A DNA stretch of 64,000 bases. Origin: Paraburkholderia adhaesiva (GTDB lineage Bacteria; Pseudomonadota; Gammaproteobacteria; Burkholderiales; Burkholderiaceae). Position numbers and translations under genes: made by a program. Every line of letters begins with the position of its first letter. Positions within the stretch are counted from its first letter, which is position 1. Shown here piece after piece: positions 46,094 to 55,077 of this stretch. The stretch is taken from positions 434,001-498,000 of the forward strand of contig NZ_JAJEJQ010000002.1 of NCBI RefSeq assembly GCF_021390575.1, written 5' to 3'. The notes below the pieces were generated by a model. The model saw nothing but the letters and a program-made list of their open reading frames with translations, made no database searches and had not been told where the DNA came from.

Positions 46094-47611
46094 TCAGGGA
46101 TTGTGCGTGCTGGGAGCGGGCACGTCGGCGCTCGTAGCGAAGGCGCCGCCGCCGAGCGCGGAATAGAGCGAGACGCGGCTCGACAGCAGCGCGCGCCGCG
46201 TTTGCACGAGTTGTTGTTGCGCGTCGAGCAGATCGCGCTGCGCGTCGAGCACTTCGAGGAACGGCGAAGCGCCGTGTTCATAGCGCAATTGCGCGAGGCG
46301 CGCGCGTTCGGCCTGGGCGTCGACGGTCTTGCGCAGCGTGTCCACCTGTTCCGCGAGCCATTCGCGTGCCGCGAGCGCGTCGGCGACTTCGCGGAATGCC
46401 TGCTGGATGGCCCGTTCGTAGGACGTCACCGCCTGGTCGCGCTGGGACTTCACGACGTCGAGGTTCGCCTCGCGGCGGCCCATGTCGAAGATCGGCAGCG
46501 ACACGCTCGGGCCGAAACTCCACGCGAGGCTCGGGCCCGTGAAGAGGTTGCCCAACTGGGTGCTCGCCGTGCCGGCTGAGCCGGTGAGGGTGATCCGCGG
46601 GAAAAATTCGGCGCGCGCCGCGCCGATGTTGGCGTTGGCCGCGCGCAGCTGATACTCCGCGGCGATGATGTCGGGCCGGTTGATGAGCAGGTCCGAAGGC
46701 AAGCCCGCGGGCAGGTCGCTCATCACGGCGTTGTCGTCGAGCTTGACGTCCGCCTGGGGCAGATCGACGGGCTTGCCCACCAGCACTTGCAGCGCATTGA
46801 GGCGCGTCGCGCGCTCCTGCTGTAGCTGCGCGCCGAGCGCGACGGCCTGGCGCCAGAGCGTTTCGACCTGCTTGACGTCGAGCTTCGCAATCGCCCCTTC
46901 TTCCTGGCGGCGCTTGAAGATGCGAAACGACTTCTCGCGGGTCGCGATCGTTTGCTCGGTGAGCAGGATGCGTTCGTCGAGTTCGCGCAGGCTCAGATAG
47001 CTGTTGGCCACCTGATCGATGAGGGTGAGCGTGGCGGCCTGGCGGGCCGCATCGGTGGCGAGATAGTTCTGCAGCGCCACATCCCTGAGGTTCGCGACGC
47101 GGCCCCAGAAGTCAAGCTCCCACGACGCAATGCCGACGCCCACCTGAAACTGGTTTGCCGTGACCGGACGGCCGAATCCCGAGAGATCGGCGGGTACGCG
47201 GGCGCGCGCGAGATCGGCTTCGACGCCGATCGTCGGAAACTGGTCCGCGCGGCGGATGCCGTACATCGCGCGCGCTTCGTCCACGCGCTGGATCGCGAGG
47301 CGCAGGTCGCGGTTATAGGCGAGTGCGTCGGCGATCAGGCCTTGCAGCGTGGGGGACTTGAAATAGTCTTTCCAGCCGATTTCGGCGGCGGTCACGGTGC
47401 TCTGTGTCGCGGGCGCGTAGTTCGGGAAGGTCTGCGGCACCGGCATGGGCGGCTGCTCGAAAGGCGGGGCGAGCGAAACGCAGCCGGCCAGCGCGGCGAC
47501 GAATATCGCCGGCGGCAAATGACGGACGGGCCGGACGGGCCGGACGGCCGAGGCGGCTGATGAGGCAAAAGCGGCGGCGGAAAGCACCATACGTTTCTGG
47601 CCGCAATTCAT
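46094..47611 (-). CDS. NodT-family outer-membrane efflux lipoprotein
   Basis: A 505-residue TolC-like protein. The ATG at 47611 has GGAG upstream; the long leader contains VRPVRPVR before a lipobox (AALAGC). The duplicated outer-membrane-factor repeats show the NodT family motifs WKDYFKSPTLQGLIADALAYNRDL (in part), YLSLRELDERILLTEQT, LLINRPDIIAAEYQLRAANANIGAARAEFFP (in part) and YERAIQQAFREVADALAARE. It forms the outer-membrane channel of the exporter. First gene of the four-gene operon. Confidence 0.94.
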   Translation of the reverse strand: MNCGQKRMVLSAAAFASSAASAVRPVRPVRHLPPAIFVAALAGCVSLAPPFEQPPMPVPQTFPNYAPATQSTVTAAEIGWKDYFKSPTLQGLIADALAYNRDLRLAIQRVDEARAMYGIRRADQFPTIGVEADLARARVPADLSGFGRPVTANQFQVGVGIASWELDFWGRVANLRDVALQNYLATDAARQAATLTLIDQVANSYLSLRELDERILLTEQTIATREKSFRIFKRRQEEGAIAKLDVKQVETLWRQAVALGAQLQQERATRLNALQVLVGKPVDLPQADVKLDDNAVMSDLPAGLPSDLLINRPDIIAAEYQLRAANANIGAARAEFFPRITLTGSAGTASTQLGNLFTGPSLAWSFGPSVSLPIFDMGRREANLDVVKSQRDQAVTSYERAIQQAFREVADALAAREWLAEQVDTLRKTVDAQAERARLAQLRYEHGASPFLEVLDAQRDLLDAQQQLVQTRRALLSSRVSLYSALGGGAFATSADVPAPSTHNP

Positions 47612-48241
47612 CGCTGTTTTCTCCTCTCGCGCTTGCCGGCATGGTCCGCTGCGGACCGGAATCGGCGCGATGCCTTGAGCTTTGCGCTCGACGCCGTTGC
47701 TCAATGCGGGCGGCGGACCGTGTCGGCGACAGGTTCAACGCAAACGGGCGCAACAAGGGCCACGGGCTGCGATGCTTGAGTGCAGCACGGGCGCAATGCG
47801 CACGGCCCAATCGGGAAATGATGCTAGCGCGATGGCGAAAATCGTGACGGCGCGGTGTGCAATGGTATGACCCCATATAACGGTGGCCTGCAAGTGTTCG
47901 CCACATCGTGGGGCAGGAGGGGCGTTCGGTATCCCAAGCATGAGCATCGGGGTTCTAAACAGTTAAAAAATGCAGGGTCGAGGGGATTGAGGCAGATTGT
48001 TAATTCTTTCGGAATGCTTTCGGAAAAATCTTATTTGAATCTTCAGATAATTTCGTACGAGTCCCATTCATTTCGCAGGGGCCGCAAAAACATAATCCCA
48101 TCGTCGCCAAAGTAACTATCGGGGTGATCGTTATCTAAACGGCGAAAGCGCAAATCCATTTGCTGTAGCAGGAACAGCGATGCACGGTTTTGCCGCCATC
48201 CCCATTGGGGTTCGTTTTTCTTTTTCTCTACGGGTTCAATT
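47612..48241. promoter_or_regulatory. Divergent region between exporter and fimbrial operons
   Basis: A 630-base spacer carrying the promoters of the NodT-led operon (minus) and the fimbrial operon (plus). The half next to the fimbrial gene (from about 47945) is markedly AT-richer, typical of regulated fimbrial promoters. It contains the direct repeat noted at 48007. I see no gene and no invertible element with long inverted repeats. Confidence 0.5.
48007..48026 (+). repeat. Short direct repeat in the fimbrial promoter
   Basis: CTTTCGGAA occurs at 48007..48015 and again at 48018..48026, an 11-base period or about one DNA turn, so a dimeric regulator could bind both on one face. It is about 215 bases upstream of the fimbrial start codon, in AT-rich DNA. 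Function inferred. Confidence 0.35.
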
Positions 48242-48784
48242 GTGAAAAAACATCTTCTCGCCCTTGCGATCGCTGCCGTGCCGGTTTTCGCGTTCGCCGC
48301 ACCGAGCACCAACACGATCAATTTCCAGGGTGAAGTCACCGACCAGACCTGCGACGTCACGATCAACGGCAACGCGTCCAACCCGACCGTGCTGCTCCCG
48401 ACCGTGTCGACCCAGGCGCTCGCCGCCTCGGGCGATACGGCTGGCCAGACCTCGTTCACCATCGGCGTGAGCGGCTGCATGGCGCCGACCACGACGGCTC
48501 AAGCTATCGGCACGGTGTTCGTCGGCAACCAGGTCACGGCCTCGGGCAACCTCGGCAACACCGGCACCGCTACGAACGTTGCGCTGCAACTGCTCGACCC
48601 GCAGGCGCCCACCACGCCGTTCGATCTGAGCAACAGCGCAGGCTATACCGCAGCGGGCATGTCGCTCCCGGTTGGCGCAACGTCGACGTCGTATGACTTC
48701 GCCGTCCAGTACGTCGCTGAAAACGGCGCCGCCACGGCGGGCTCGGTGCTCGGTAGCGTGCAGTATGCAGTGACCTACCGCTAA
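48242..48784 (+). CDS. Major fimbrial subunit, type 1 fimbria family
   Basis: A 180-residue pilin starting at GTG; no strong ribosome site is visible. A signal peptide (MKKHLLALAIAAVPVFAFA) is cut before APST. The mature protein has the family disulfide pair Cys37 and Cys79 (DQTCDVTING, VSGCMAP), the early INFQGEV strand and the penultimate Tyr of donor-strand pilins (QYAVTYR). It is exported by the chaperone and usher encoded downstream and forms the shaft of the fimbria. Confidence 0.93.
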   Translation: MKKHLLALAIAAVPVFAFAAPSTNTINFQGEVTDQTCDVTINGNASNPTVLLPTVSTQALAASGDTAGQTSFTIGVSGCMAPTTTAQAIGTVFVGNQVTASGNLGNTGTATNVALQLLDPQAPTTPFDLSNSAGYTAAGMSLPVGATSTSYDFAVQYVAENGAATAGSVLGSVQYAVTYR

Positions 48785-48890
48785 GCGCCTGGGTTGCTCG
48801 CGGCGCCGGGCCCGTCATTCCTGACGGGCTCGGCGCCGCGGCATCTGCTTCAGATTGATCCGGCTCTCATCCTGTAAGTTTGGTGTACTA

Positions 48891-49646
48891 ATGAACTGGC
48901 GCTATACCACTGTCCTTTCCGTGTTCCTCGTTGCCGCGCAGGTGGCCGTCATGGGGACCGCAGCGGCCAGCGTGAAGCTTCCCGCTACACGCGTTGTCTA
49001 CGATGCGGGTCTTCCGGAGCGCACCTTGCAGTTCACGAACCAGGACGACGGGCCAAGCGTGATGCAGGTGTGGGTCGACTCGGGCGACGAGAAGTCGACG
49101 CCCAAAACAGCGGACGCTCCGTTCATTGTTACGCCGCCGGTCTTTCGCATCGAACCGAAAGCGGGGCAGACAGTGCGCCTTGTCTTCACCGGAGCGAACC
49201 TGCCGCAAGACCGCGAATCGGTGTTCTACCTGAACACGTTGCAGATTCCATCCGTCAATGCCGCGTACGCCGACCAGAACCAGATGATGGTCATGCTGCG
49301 TAACCGGCTGAAACTTTTCTATCGTCCTGCCGGAATCGAAGGTGGCGTGCAGGACGCGTACAAGAAACTCACGTTTCGCCTTCTGGCGGGCGCCAAGGGA
49401 GCGCGTATCGCGGTCAGCAACGGTTCGGGCTATTACATGTCGCTCGTCGATGGTGCCCTGACCTGCGGCACGCACGCCGCTACGTTTGCGGCCGATATGG
49501 TCGCGCCGCGCGCAGACGCGCAATGGGACGTGAAGGGTGACTGCCCGGCAGGTGCCGCGCAAGCCAGCGTGAAAATTCACTACGTGGATGACTACGGCGC
49601 GATCCGGCCGGCGGAGTATCCAGTTTCCCCGCCTGGAGCGAAATGA
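48891..49646 (+). CDS. Periplasmic fimbrial chaperone, PapD family
   Basis: A 251-residue chaperone. The ATG at 48891 starts a signal peptide ending near AAAS. The two Ig-like domains show family motifs: TRVVYDAG, ERTLQFTNQDD, PSVMQVWVD, FIVTPPVFRIEPKAGQTVRLVF, DRESVFYLN and IPS, then MVMLRNRLKLFYRP. It holds pilins by donor-strand complementation until the usher takes them. It overlaps the usher gene by four bases (ATGA). Confidence 0.94.
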   Translation: MNWRYTTVLSVFLVAAQVAVMGTAAASVKLPATRVVYDAGLPERTLQFTNQDDGPSVMQVWVDSGDEKSTPKTADAPFIVTPPVFRIEPKAGQTVRLVFTGANLPQDRESVFYLNTLQIPSVNAAYADQNQMMVMLRNRLKLFYRPAGIEGGVQDAYKKLTFRLLAGAKGARIAVSNGSGYYMSLVDGALTCGTHAATFAADMVAPRADAQWDVKGDCPAGAAQASVKIHYVDDYGAIRPAEYPVSPPGAK

Positions 49647-52453
49647 CATCGCGCCGCCTCGTCGCCGTACCAGGCTCGCGCCCTGGTACGCGCAAGCCTG
49701 CATGGCCGGTTCGTATGTCGCTCATCGGCGCCGCGCTCGGGTTCGCGGCGCCGCTGTGCCATGCCGCTGCCGCACCGGTCGGCGATGCAAGCCCGCCCGG
49801 CGACACGACGCTCGCGTACAGCTTTGACAGCAAGCTGCTGCTCGGCACGCCGCTCGGCGTGGCCGATATCGAGCGCTTCAACAAGGCGAACACGGTCGAG
49901 CCGGGAACCTATCGCGTCGACATCTATGTCAACGACGTATTCATCACGCGCGAGGCGATCGAATTCCGCAGTGCGGGCGGCGATGTTCATCCCTGTCTGA
50001 GCGACCACTTCCTCGCTACGGCGGGCGTCGATCTCAAGGATGCCGCCGCAGGCGGCGTGGCTCCAGTCGCATCCGGCGATAGCACGCACGGCGATGCTCC
50101 CGCCAAGGGCGCTTCAACAGACACATCCGCCTCAGGCACTTCCGGCGGCGAGGCGGCTCTGCAATGCGGGCCTATAGCGCAGCGCGTGCCGGGCGCATCG
50201 ACGGCATTCGATCTGCCGCGTCTGCGTCTTAACATCACCGTTCCGCAAGCCCAGATGAAGCATGTGGCTCGCGGCGCAATCGACGCGTCCAGCTACGATG
50301 CCGGAGAAACCGCTGCCTTTCTGAACTATGACGTGAACTACTTCACGGCATCGGCATCGGGCTATAAATCCGACTCGCTGTACACGGGCATCGATGCCGG
50401 CCTGAACATCGGCCTGTGGCGTGTGAGGCAGCAGTCCACCTACAACTGGAGCAGCAGCGCCGGGATCACCCGAAGCAAGTGGAATAACATCCGCACGTAT
50501 GCGGAGCGGCCGCTGGTGTCGCTCGGCAGCAAGCTCATGGTCGGGCAGAGCTACACGGGCGGTACGCTGTTGAGCTCGGTCGCCTACACGGGTTTTCATC
50601 TCGAAACCGACGACCGCATGCTGCCCGATTCGATGCGCGGTTATGCGCCGGTCGTCAACGGTGTCGCGAACACCAACGCACGCGTGGTGGTCAGCCAGAA
50701 TGGCAACGTGATTTACCAGACCACGGTTGCGCCTGGCCCGTTTTCGATCACCGACCTGAACCCGACCAGCTTTCAGGGCGACCTGAGCGTTCAGGTGTTC
50801 GAAGCGAACGGTCAGGTGTCGACATTCACCGTGCCGTTCTCGGCGGTGCCCAACTCACTGCGCCCCGGTCTTTCGCACTGGAGCACGACGGTGGGCCAGG
50901 TGCGCCAGATCGAAGGCTCGGATGCAAAGTTCGCCGACCTGACTTACGAGCGCGGTCTGACCAATGCAATCACCATCAATGGCGGCCTGCGCGTTTCGCC
51001 CGACTACCAGTCGCTGATCTCCGGCGCCGTGCTCGCAACGCGAGCCGGTGCGATCGGGACGAACGTGGCCTGGTCGAACGCGCTCGACGTGGGCGGCCGT
51101 CGCGTGAACGGCTGGCTCGGCTCGATCAACTACAGCAATACCATCCAGCGGACCGGCACGACCTTCACGCTGGCCGGCTACCGCTATTCGACAGGTGGTT
51201 ATCGCGATTTCGTCGATGCGCTGAGCGCGCGCGCGGCGGCGGCGCGTGGTCAGGACTGGTCGTCGACGACCTACAAGCAGCGCGACCAGTTCCTCGTCAA
51301 CGTCAACCAGAACTTCGGCAGTTACGGTTCGCTGTCCGGGTCGGCTTCGACTAGCAGCTATTACGGCGGGCATGCGCGCGATACGCAATTCCAGCTTAGC
51401 TACAACAACCACTTCAAGTCGATCAGCTACAACCTGTCGCTGATCCGTCAGCAAACGGGCACGCTGTACGGCTCCAACACGCCCGGGTTGATCGGCAATA
51501 CCACCGGGCAGGTCAATACGATCAATTCCCGCTCGACCACCGCGTTCATGGCGACCGTGTCGATTCCGCTCAATTTCGGAACGCGTTCGGCGTCGGTCTC
51601 GGGCAGCTTCTCGCACAGCAGCGATCAGGGAGCGATGTACCAGGCGTCGGTGAGCGGCATCGCGGACGAGGCGCAGACGCTCAGCTACGGGCTCACTGCG
51701 TCCGGGCAGACACAGGGCGGATCGAGGAGTGTCGCCGGCAACATTCAGAAGAACCTGTCGATGATTACCGTCGGTGCGAACTATTCGAACGGCAATGGCT
51801 TCTGGCAAGCCGGTGCGAATGCGCGCGGCGCGGCGGTCGCGCACTCGGGCGGCGTCACGCTCGGGCCGTATCTGAGCGACACCTTCGGCATTGTCGAAGC
51901 CAAGGGCGCGGAAGGGGCGACCGTACGCAACACACAGGGCACGAAGGTCGACGGGTGGGGGTATGCGATTGTTCCGTCGCTGACGCCGTATCGGTACAAC
52001 GAGGTCGCGCTCGATACGAAGGGCATCAACCCGAACGCGGAACTGACCGGCGGTCAGGTGCGCGTCGCGCCTTACGCGGGCTCGGCCGTGCGGCTGAAGT
52101 TCGAGACGCGGATCGGCCATGCGCTGCTGATCGGTGCGACCGGTCCTGACGGAGAGCCGCTGCCGCTCGGCGCGGACGTGCTCGACAGCACGGGCGCGGC
52201 GATCGGTGTGGTCGGTCAGGGAAGTCAGGTGTACGCGCGTGTGGCGTCGGAACAGGGGGCGCTCATGGTGAAGTGGGGTAGTAAGGCATCCGAACAATGC
52301 TCGATCTCCTATCACGTCAAGGAGCAAGACCGCACGGCGCCCATTTCGCGGTTCGATGCCCAGTGTCTGGCGGTGCCGGCGGCACCCGCAGCACCGGCGG
52401 CGCCGACAGCATCCGCAGCACCGGCGGATGTTGTCAAAACCATTGTCCGGTGA
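49643..52453 (+). CDS. Outer-membrane fimbrial usher, FimD/PapC family
   Basis: A 936-residue usher, somewhat longer than average. The N-terminal domain after the signal starts with TLAYSFDSKLLLG, then PGTYRVDIYVNDVFITREAIEF. It carries an Ala/Gly/Ser/Thr-rich low-complexity insert (about 130-170) absent from most ushers. The pore domain has LRLNITVPQAQM, SYDAGETAAFLNYDVNYF, a plug region around PFSITDLNPTSFQGDLSVQV, and a C-terminal end with RVAPYAGSAVRLKFETRIGHALLIGA. The last 25 residues are an Ala/Pro repeat. It secretes and assembles the fimbria. Overlaps the chaperone gene (ATGA). Confidence 0.95.
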   Translation: MTSRRLVAVPGSRPGTRKPAWPVRMSLIGAALGFAAPLCHAAAAPVGDASPPGDTTLAYSFDSKLLLGTPLGVADIERFNKANTVEPGTYRVDIYVNDVFITREAIEFRSAGGDVHPCLSDHFLATAGVDLKDAAAGGVAPVASGDSTHGDAPAKGASTDTSASGTSGGEAALQCGPIAQRVPGASTAFDLPRLRLNITVPQAQMKHVARGAIDASSYDAGETAAFLNYDVNYFTASASGYKSDSLYTGIDAGLNIGLWRVRQQSTYNWSSSAGITRSKWNNIRTYAERPLVSLGSKLMVGQSYTGGTLLSSVAYTGFHLETDDRMLPDSMRGYAPVVNGVANTNARVVVSQNGNVIYQTTVAPGPFSITDLNPTSFQGDLSVQVFEANGQVSTFTVPFSAVPNSLRPGLSHWSTTVGQVRQIEGSDAKFADLTYERGLTNAITINGGLRVSPDYQSLISGAVLATRAGAIGTNVAWSNALDVGGRRVNGWLGSINYSNTIQRTGTTFTLAGYRYSTGGYRDFVDALSARAAAARGQDWSSTTYKQRDQFLVNVNQNFGSYGSLSGSASTSSYYGGHARDTQFQLSYNNHFKSISYNLSLIRQQTGTLYGSNTPGLIGNTTGQVNTINSRSTTAFMATVSIPLNFGTRSASVSGSFSHSSDQGAMYQASVSGIADEAQTLSYGLTASGQTQGGSRSVAGNIQKNLSMITVGANYSNGNGFWQAGANARGAAVAHSGGVTLGPYLSDTFGIVEAKGAEGATVRNTQGTKVDGWGYAIVPSLTPYRYNEVALDTKGINPNAELTGGQVRVAPYAGSAVRLKFETRIGHALLIGATGPDGEPLPLGADVLDSTGAAIGVVGQGSQVYARVASEQGALMVKWGSKASEQCSISYHVKEQDRTAPISRFDAQCLAVPAAPAAPAAPTASAAPADVVKTIVR

Positions 52454-52458
52454 GCCTT

Positions 52459-53952
52459 ATGAATCACTCTGCCAGTCTGTTAAGTCCTATGTCGAATCCG
52501 GCCACTATCAGGAGTTTCCGGCTCGTGTCCGCACGCCTGTTGAACGTCCTGCGGTCTATGCCGCGTCAAGGCGCGAACGTCTTGCTTTCGGTACTGCTGA
52601 TCGCGGCTTGCATCGCCCTGCCGATGCGGGCGAACGCGCAGTCGACCTCCAAGGGATGCTTCAAGATCACGACCACCACCAGCAGCACGACTTCGGCGTA
52701 TTACACGGACCCCGGCACGATCACGACGAGCTGGGCTGGCTCGACCGACACTGCGGGTAAAGGCGCCTACCCGATGACCCTCGCGATCAATGCGCCACCG
52801 TTCGTCCCCGATGGAACGTTGCTCGGCAGTGCCATTTCGCCTGTCTATAACCTGGGCGACGCCGGCGTTGGGAGTTACAGCCCGGAGCAGGTTCTGTTTC
52901 GGTGCTCGCCCGATTCCGCAGGAACGATGTACGAGTATTACGCGACCAACGGCGATAACACCTATGCCGGCAACGTAAGCGTGAGCGGTACGACCGGCAT
53001 CGACGGCACGTACGAAACCTATTACGGCGGAATGGCATCCCGGATTACGAACATCACGACCGGGGAATACCTTACGCGATACTACAAGGGGCGCCAGCTC
53101 ACCGGACTCGACACGGACAGCCAGGGGTGGTTTCTCGTCAAGGCGAAGAACTTCAGTCAGTACAAGCTGGAAATCTTCCAGTGCTCGACCTGCCCAAGCG
53201 CCGACACGAGCACGACCGGCACGTGGGCGTATTCCCAGCCCATGGGCTACGTGGCGTTCGCCGGGGGGGCGAGCGGCAACATCCTCTCGTCTGGCCTCAC
53301 CGCCGGACTCGACTCTGCGTCAAACTGGCAGGGCTGGTATGCCTACTGGCCCGGCTCGATCAACGCCTATTACACGGTCATCATAAGACGGGCCGCAACC
53401 TGCGCGGTGACGAATGCGACGCCAAGCGTGCTGTTCCCGACAGCTACGATTGCCGGGCTGAACCAGGGGCAATCGACGCAGGTGCCTGTCACGATCCAGA
53501 TGCAGTGCCAGACGACCAAGCCGTCCAACTTGAGTGCGTTCGCGAGCGGCACCGCGGCGAACCAGACTGCGCTCGGCGTGCTTGCGCAGCCAGCCAATGC
53601 GCAAAGCGCGGTTAGCGCTGGGCTCACGACCACGGGAAGCGGTGTCACCTACCTGCTTTCGGACGGTTACGGCACCGATACGAGTGTAGCGACTGGCGTG
53701 GGCGTGGCGCTGTCGAGGCCGAATGGCACCGCGCTGAATTTCCTCACCAACCAGTACGTGACGACTGGCGGTGCGCCAGACGGCTGGGACCCGGTGCTGA
53801 ACGACGCCACCGCCAACGGGGCGGCGACCGGCGGCATCACCACCTACACGCGCACGATCAATGCGACGTTCAAGGCATTTGCGCCCGGCGTAACGCCTGT
53901 GACCGCGGGACGCTATAACGCGACCGCGCAGGTCATCGTGCGGGTGCAATAG
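52459..53952 (+). CDS. Fimbrial tip adhesin-like protein
   Basis: A 497-residue protein. The ATG at 52459 has GGTGA upstream and starts five bases after the usher stop; an ATG at 52489 would also work. The long leader ends in MRANAQ near residue 61. The N-terminal half (about 65-310) is a Tyr/Ser/Thr/Gly-rich domain with no family I recognise, the likely receptor-binding domain. The C-terminal part (about 315-497) is a pilin domain with the Cys pair of CAVTNATPSVLFPT and MQCQTT and the final strand YNATAQVIVRVQ. A two-domain subunit encoded after the usher is the usual adhesin. Confidence 0.85.
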   Translation: MNHSASLLSPMSNPATIRSFRLVSARLLNVLRSMPRQGANVLLSVLLIAACIALPMRANAQSTSKGCFKITTTTSSTTSAYYTDPGTITTSWAGSTDTAGKGAYPMTLAINAPPFVPDGTLLGSAISPVYNLGDAGVGSYSPEQVLFRCSPDSAGTMYEYYATNGDNTYAGNVSVSGTTGIDGTYETYYGGMASRITNITTGEYLTRYYKGRQLTGLDTDSQGWFLVKAKNFSQYKLEIFQCSTCPSADTSTTGTWAYSQPMGYVAFAGGASGNILSSGLTAGLDSASNWQGWYAYWPGSINAYYTVIIRRAATCAVTNATPSVLFPTATIAGLNQGQSTQVPVTIQMQCQTTKPSNLSAFASGTAANQTALGVLAQPANAQSAVSAGLTTTGSGVTYLLSDGYGTDTSVATGVGVALSRPNGTALNFLTNQYVTTGGAPDGWDPVLNDATANGAATGGITTYTRTINATFKAFAPGVTPVTAGRYNATAQVIVRVQ

Positions 53953-53961
53953 GAGTCGTCG

Positions 53962-54837
53962 ATGGGCAAAGCCGTCGCTCGCCTTGCAGATATCCACGCG
54001 CGATCACCGTCAGCGCGCGGGCGCTGTGCATCCCTTGCCGTGTCCTGGTGGCGCACTGGTGTGCGTCACATCGCTCGACGCAGCAGTCTGCCGGTCCTGC
54101 TGGCCGGGCTGGCGTGCTGCGTTCATGCCGTCGCTGGCGTGACGCCGGAAACGTCGCGTGTCATTTTTAGCGCCGGTGCTGTCGAGCAGTCGGTGCAGGT
54201 CTACAACCTGAACAAGTATCCGGTGCTGGTGCAGGCGTGGGTGGACGATGGCCGGCTCGACGTTCTGCCGCAGGATTCGAAGTCGCCGGTGGTGGTGCTT
54301 CCGCCGGTCTTCCGGATCGGCATCGGGGACCAGACGAACCTGCGCATGATCAGCGCTGGCGCGAATCTGCCGACGGACCGCGAGTCGGCGTACTGGCTCA
54401 ATCTGTACGAGATACCGGCGACGCCGACGCGCACGAAGAGCGCCGACGTCGTAGACCTGACGGTCACGATGCGCACCCAGATCAAGGTGTTCATGCGGCC
54501 CGACAAGCTTCCGTATCCGGCGGCCGACCTGCACAAGCATCTCGCGTTTTCGTTGAATCGAACCGGCGATGCACTCGCGCTGACCATCGACAATCCCACG
54601 CCTTACTACGCGACGATCGGCGTTGTTCAAGTCACAATCGGCGACCGGTCGCAACAGCGTCAGGTGGACATGATCGCGCCGTTTTCCAGCGCGACGGTGA
54701 AACTCGATGCGTTGGGCAATGCCCCTGGAGACAGCGCGAAGTTGAACTACACGTTGATTGGCGACGACGGCAACACGATCGTGGATGATCGCCGGGTGTC
54801 GATCGGTAGCGCCGGTGCATCGGGCGGCGCTACGTGA
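53962..54837 (+). CDS. Second periplasmic fimbrial chaperone
   Basis: A 291-residue PapD-type chaperone starting at an ATG with AGGAG upstream. The leader is long and basic, with the hydrophobic part at about 41-58. Motifs include TSRVIFSAGAVEQSVQVYN, LVQAWVDDG, SPVVVLPPVFRIGIGDQTNLRMI, DRESAYWLNLYEIPA, TMRTQIKVFMRPDKLP. It differs clearly from the chaperone before the usher, so it may serve the adhesin specifically. Last gene of the fimbrial operon. Confidence 0.93.
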   Translation: MGKAVARLADIHARSPSARGRCASLAVSWWRTGVRHIARRSSLPVLLAGLACCVHAVAGVTPETSRVIFSAGAVEQSVQVYNLNKYPVLVQAWVDDGRLDVLPQDSKSPVVVLPPVFRIGIGDQTNLRMISAGANLPTDRESAYWLNLYEIPATPTRTKSADVVDLTVTMRTQIKVFMRPDKLPYPAADLHKHLAFSLNRTGDALALTIDNPTPYYATIGVVQVTIGDRSQQRQVDMIAPFSSATVKLDALGNAPGDSAKLNYTLIGDDGNTIVDDRRVSIGSAGASGGAT

Positions 54838-55077
54838 TTAGTGCGGCTTGATGGCGGGACGGCCTGCTGCATGGTGCTGACCGGCGCGGCGCATGCCGAT
54901 GCCGTGCGGCGTTGTATCGACCAGATGAACGCTTCGTGAACGTGCGCCGCCTTTCCGATCTCAACGGCGCGCCGTTGCGGATCGCCGTCGTGGCGAGCGG
55001 TCACGATATCCGGGATGCCTGGGGACGGCCGGCGCGATAGATATGACGCTTTGCAGGTTTACTGGACGATCGCAATT

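Noticed and set aside
47612..48241. Invertible promoter for phase variation of the fimbriae
   Set aside because: I found no flanking inverted repeats and no recombinase gene in the window.
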